Below are positions 59,140-64,000 of a stretch of DNA of 64,000 nt, in pieces. The notes under the pieces were generated by a model. It did no database searches. It was not told the origin of the DNA and saw nothing but the letters and a program-made list of their open reading frames with translations. The stretch covers positions 32,768,001 through 32,832,000 of the forward strand of contig JAYKYS010000004.1 in assembly GCA_036924285.1 (NCBI GenBank), written 5' to 3'. Position 1 is the stretch's first letter. Every line of letters starts with the position of its first letter. The translations under genes were made by a program, and so were the position numbers. The stretch comes from Asterella californica (taxonomy: Eukaryota > Streptophyta > Marchantiopsida > Marchantiales > Aytoniaceae).

Positions 59140-61013
59140 GGTCCTTGAATCTCTACTAGTAATCCAGTCCAACAGATTTAGGAGTTAGTGAATAATGGAT
59201 GCACAGTTCTCAAACCCGCATGGTTTCGCTGCAGGAAAGCGCTCCTCTGATAGAAGAGGACGGAACCGTCGCACCAAAGTCCTAGCTTTGTTCACTTTCG
59301 TTGTCCCAAAAACACACCGTTCTCTTACGCTATCTGCAACTCGCATAAAAGAACTCCCGTACTTCGTTTGGTTCAACTCGTGCGTCAGAAAACTGTATAG
59401 CTGTTCGGTCTCATAATCGTGCGATCTTCTGTATGTAATAAACGCGGTGGGTAGTATGAAGACGGGGAAGAGCCACATATTTTGAAATCATGCGTGAAAT
59501 ATTTCTATTTTGCAGCTATCTGTACAAGGCCGTGGGGAAAGCCATTGACTTGAAAAGGAAAAAAGAGCTCTTAATGTTCAGGCTTTACTCAGAAAGCTGA
59601 TACTCGTATGCATTCAGAAGTTTATTAGGTGGCTAAAAATACGAGAAGAGATTTGTATGTCTCAGTGGGGTAGAAATAAAGAAGAACATGAAAAAGACAC
59701 TGAAACCTAGAACAAAGTCAGTGGTGCAATCCTCCCCTACCTATGCTGATAGGGGTGTCAAAGTTAGAACTTTCCAAAAGGTTCTTTACAGTTACTCACT
59801 TCAACCAGATCAATGAGGATGTTTTCTGGGGGCATCTCCAGAGGTGCCCTTAGGAAAACACCACGGCCATTTTCTTACTGAGTTTTCATCAGTTCCGTCA
59901 ATTTTGTTCTTGCAGTAGAGAAATTTATCTTCAGAATAATGATTCCAGGTGACAAGATCCAAAAGAATTAATGAATACTCTCAGTTCATAAAAGCGATCC
60001 AAAACTAACAGCTGAAAAGTTTCGATCAGTTTCCTTTCCGTCGTGTAAGCATATCTCTGCTTAACTTTGACACCTCCTAATGTATAGATGCGAAGTGTTA
60101 CGCTTGCATGGAATTGTGGGGCTATGTGTTCTTGACTTCTTTCCTTGGGTTTCACGATTTACAGAAAACATAGATTGTGAGTCAAGATATCTTCTTAACC
60201 TTTTACTTTCTCTCATGAGAAAGTACTTTCACCCTCCATCCCTTAACTGTCTCGTAATATAATAAGATACACTAAATGATAAAAAAATTCTCCTTCCTTT
60301 CGAGTTTGACAAAAGAAGGATAGCTACGCTAACGACAATACTTCATCATGTGATCATAAGAGATCAAGAAATCCACAAGATCCTTGCAACAATATAGATT
60401 TGATCACTTTATATGTTTATATCCTCAAAATCGAGTCACTAGGTAGATTTGCTCTCAACTAATCTTTACGAAGGGTACTTGAGAGGCAATTTTGCACCTA
60501 GTGTACATGCAAATTTGTAAACTTCATATATTATAACTAACAAAAAAGAAAAAAAGAATTGGATTGAAATATTTATTTATTCGTAAGAAAATATGCATCC
60601 AAGGTGCACTTCTAACCGAACAGGGGAAAAAGACAAACGCTTAAATAGGTCACAAAATTACTCATGGGCAATTGGCTGACAAATTCCTTAACAGAATTTT
60701 AGTGAAAGGTACCGTTTACTTTACAACGCAGAGTTACGGAGAAGAGTGGTTCTAGGTTGGATTTGCAAATTGTGAAACTTTTTTTAAACATATCTTACTA
60801 AATTTAAAGAGTTAAATTTAAATTACTAAAATTAACATCCACTTGAGTTAGACATGGTCACTTGAGTTACACAAAACTCATAAGTAATTCACTCACACAA
60901 AACCTTTTTCCTGATATAAAAACCTGTGACGTCCACGAATAAATTTTTTAAATTTCTAAGCTTTAATTTATAAATCTTTCAAGAGAAAATATCAAAATAA
61001 TATAAAAACTCTT

Positions 61014-61055
61014 TGCATATTCCCCTCTTCCAAACTTGGAAGAGGTGAATATGCA
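61014..61055. repeat. Foldback palindrome, TGCATATTCACCTCTTCC type
   Basis: 18-base arms (61014-61031 and 61038-61055) with one mismatch and a 6-base loop. It is the fullest copy of the family whose right half, GGTGAATATGCA, recurs at 28785, 31013 and 31679. Confidence 0.85.
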
Positions 61056-61401
61056 TCCAAAGCGTACTTCCGGCCGAGAGTCGGAAGACGACAAGCGGGA
61101 ATGGCGGGATATTTACGGTTGGCGTAGAGCGCAAGTAGGCAGGCGTTAGGTCATTTTCTGAAAATGCTGGTTCTCAAGTGGTCTAAATCGACTTAAATCG
61201 ACGTGGGTGTTATAAAAAATATATAAATGTTAAATCAATATTTTTAAAATAAATTTATTATTTTTATATATATTATATATTAAATAAAAAGTACATGCCG
61301 GAAGTTGCGGACAAAATCCATAAACGAAGTACGTTAGAGCGCGCACTGGAGAAAATAAATCCGGACTAGAGCATAACCGTCAAACAGTTTTTGTGAACCA
61401 T

Positions 61402-61501
61402 TTAATTTATCACCTAACCCTTCCCGCCGGAAGGGTAGGTGATAAATTAATCTTCCATTGCATTATCACCTGCTTCCGAACTTGGAAGCAGTGATAATGC
61501 A
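61402..61501. repeat. Paired foldback palindromes (ACCTAACCC and CTGCTTCC types)
   Basis: The first palindrome spans 61402-61450 (CGCC loop, one base missing in the right arm). The second spans 61459-61501 (TGCATTATCA arms, CTGCTTCC stem). This repeats the two-hairpin order seen at 1021-1134. Confidence 0.85.
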
Positions 61502-62650
61502 AGGAAGTCAGATTTACGTAGAATATGCGTGCTAGATATAGAGGTGTTAGATAACATCAGCACACATATCGACGTAAAATCGAACTCGCATCGGACTGTT
61601 CTGAGTCTCACGTATTTTCGTCATGAGACTTTTACTCGACCAATAATCGCACCCAATGCACACTGGAAAGTAGTCTCAATCTGTTGTTCATGATCGGAAC
61701 CGCGTTCTCCAATAAGTGTGTCCCTCGCCCCTCGATCAGAAAAAGTCAAGCTTCTGACTCGACGTTTGGAGGTGAAAGGTCTCCCCTAGTGACAAAAGAG
61801 ACGGTCGAGTAGCTTCTTAGCATGTAATCAGTCCAATAGTTGAGACCTCCTATCTGCCTCTATATGTAAGGTTGCTAATTCTAAGTTCAATTGATTTTCC
61901 AAGTTTTTGCAGCACACTGTATTAATATAATCTAGAAATGAGAAAATGCCATGATGTATCATGTTTTCAGTTCCCATTCAATTAGGAAGTAAGCTCAATC
62001 TCTTAAAACTAGAAAATATTTTCCATCTTATGCGTCTTTCTCTAATTTTTATTTGCTTAGAGTATTTTGTATTATTTGCGCTTCGCTTTCGAACCTTCTT
62101 GGACTAAGAAGACTTGGGGAGGAGGTGCTAGAGGATGACAATCTGTTTCGCAAGTTGCTAACTCCTTATTATTCAATGCAAAATATATTTGCAGATCTTT
62201 TATCCCACTTAGAACTATAATTATAACTGATTAAACGACAGATTGTACATAAATCAAAAGATAGTTTCATAAATTATTTATTTCATATCTTTTAGCTTTT
62301 AATGTAATCTCCTACACTATGTAAATTAATATTTCTTGTTTTCATATTTACTTATTTATTTTCTCTGTTAAATAATATAACATGTACTATTTGGTATCCT
62401 CTATACACATGAACGGTGCCAGTTTCCCTCTTTTCTTTTTCTTTTTCAATTCTTTTTACGGAAAGTCGGCTGTACACCCGGTGGAAATCTATAAATATGA
62501 CAACGAAGTACATGAGCATGAAGGGACAACAGAGGGAAGATCTAACAGGGGAATCCATCTTCACTTTTAGTATTGAGCAGAGAAGGGAGACCCCAAGAAA
62601 GAAGATCAGGCCCGACTGTCCTACCGCCATCTGGAAGAAAACCCACCGAA

Positions 62651-62680
62651 CTTAACCAATGGGACTACCCATTGGTTAAG
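62651..62680. repeat. Perfect hairpin
   Basis: 13-base arms CTTAACCAATGGG and complement around ACTA, about 115 bases left of element 4. Confidence 0.8.
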
Positions 62681-62798
62681 CCTTGAGCCTTGAGCAGCAG
62701 GGGGTAGCGGTGACAAGTGGGACCACGAATTACAAAGGACAGGGTAACCTGACCCTAGCCAGACAATAGGGGGCATTTCCTTTCAATAGTACGTTTAA

Positions 62799-63280
62799 AC
62801 CACAAGTACCGCTATATTAGCGGTGGGGATTCCCACCGCTAATCATTTTAAACCTTCGCTAAGTAAGTTCAGCACGGGCGGGGGCCCCTGAGAGATTTGC
62901 GCAACGCAGTTACCAACGCAGTATAGCCTCAAACACTGTGATCTTGGTAGCAAAATGAGCAGAAAAGGAAGAGCTTCAAAATGAGCCCATGATGAGCTCA
63001 GGAGGACTACGGATGACTTCAAAATTATCAAGTGAATCCCGGATCACTGAGAACCACAGAAATAGAATATTTTGAATTTTGAATTTTGAAATGTTCTCTT
63101 ATCCAGCATATTTTGTTATTATCACTTACCCTCACGTTACTATGAACCAACTGCTCTTTTGAGACAAGGAGCTCCACAGAGACCTTGGCCTCCCGCACTC
63201 TGACTGAGAAAAAAAAAAGAGCTACAGTGAAAAGAGTCCGCCGCGTGGGAAGTGAAGGCTTTTATACCCCTACTAGTGGT
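62799..63280. mobile_element. Short non-autonomous relative, element 4
   Basis: TTAA at 62795-62798 and 63281-63284 bounds 482 bases. Terminal 18 bases match at 14 positions (ACCAC, then AGTA, then TATA). The left end has TATATTA and the hairpin at 62817-62842; the right end has TATAAAA on the minus strand from 63266. No part of the transposase or SYTE genes is left. It looks like a MITE of the family. Confidence 0.65.
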
Positions 63281-63284
63281 TTAA

Positions 63285-64000
63285 GCCGGAAAAGTCTTAT
63301 TGAGAGTGATGTCCGCGTACAGCGTCGGGAGATGCTTGAGAGCAGTTAGCTCGTGCGATTGAAGATGATCTGCGGGTAATGACCGTGAACATAGTCTGCT
63401 TTGCAAATACACTCTGAAGAGGAAATCGCGATGCAATGAATCGCCAACGGATAGAAATACCTCATTAAGTTGTACAAGAGAAAGAGAGACCCGAAGGGCC
63501 AAGCAACCAACGACCGGAAGGGAAGAAAACCATCAGGGCTAAATCCCTCTATCATAGCTTTAAGGTCACTAATCGCTTGCTCCTAAAATATACTCTGAAT
63601 AGCGTATACGTAATTAAGCCGGTTCATTTTAGTGCACCGGACCATTAGGGGTGTCAAAGTTCAGAGGAAAGATTTTTCAACGGCAAAAAGATAAATGATC
63701 GTAAAATTGTCACAGGTAAAGTTGTATTTAATCGCGACTCATTCTGGGTCAAGCCTGTGACAGAACATCAAGATTTTATCATTGATTATTTTTTCATTTT
63801 GTACACTCAAGATAATTACTCTGAGCAGCAGAGAATCAGTTGCAAAAAAAGACAGACGAAACCAGTGAATACCCGTTAAGAAAATACCCGCGGTGTTTTC
63901 CTGCGGATATCTCAGGAAGTGCTCGCATGAAACGCTGGTCGCAGTCTGGCCGAATCTGTAACTCATGCTCGCGAGTCTCGAATATTTCAGAAGGTTATTA
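63285..64000. other. Gene-free flank
   Basis: No gene recognised. It contains the small repeats shared with 59.7-59.9 kb noted above. Confidence 0.5.

Larger units (their letters stand above)
59140..62650. other. Gene-free region with palindromes
   Basis: No gene recognised; a minus frame of 97 codons at 59478-59185 matches nothing I know. TAGGGGTGTCAAAGTT occurs at 59750 and again at 63646. A stretch around AGGAAAACACC at about 59851-59875 has an inverted relative at about 63877-63902, so a small repeat is spread over both flanks of element 4. AT-rich from 60280. Confidence 0.45.

Overview
The window comes from the nuclear genome of a green plant or streptophyte alga. It carries a CUL4 gene and a PUX10-type UBX gene, both split by GT-AG introns, and a sterol C-22 desaturase (CYP710A) fragment. 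I cannot name the species. Only two clearly functional host genes are visible. Most of the rest is decayed mobile DNA and AT-rich spacer.

Layout: 1-4160 is gene-free and holds palindromic repeats. 5515-13429 (+) is CUL4 in 17 exons. 15.8-17.9 kb (-) is a relic of an intron-containing transposase-like gene (copy A). 18.0-27.7 kb (+) is a heavily mutated Ty3/gypsy element whose integrase tail ends in a PHD finger. 28.98-29.72 kb (+) is a relic of a HUH-type Rep protein. 32335-35075 (+) is the PUX10-like gene in 4 exons. 36.5-46.9 kb holds two mobile elements abutting head to head. 46.95-47.74 kb (-) is a second, better preserved HUH Rep copy. 49.7-54.2 kb holds nothing I recognise. 54.25-59.14 kb is a third element with both ends. 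62.8-63.3 kb is a short internally deleted relative.

The most interesting structure is this repeated element. Each end has the target TTAA followed by ACCAC (or ACCCC), nine variable bases, and then TATA. The two ends of one element resemble each other more than they resemble other elements, as true terminal inverted repeats do. Two elements (36561-42835 and 54253-59135) have the same plan: left end, transposase-like gene (+), small gene of about 125 codons (-) with a tandem-repeat leader, right end. A third copy (from 42840) has the mirror order and shares one TTAA with the first. The TATA inside the end lies where a promoter for the small gene would be, so the end may serve as both transposition site and promoter. 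The third copy also carries a captured, broken CYP710A piece. The transposase-like protein resembles a family with a D-x-WH motif that I associate, from memory, with TTAA-targeting (Kolobok-like) elements; this is inference.

Other signals: a dispersed family of foldback palindromes whose arms change together, degenerate repeats confined to two CUL4 introns, and loss of catalytic residues in the Ty3 element mostly through G-to-A or C-to-T type changes.
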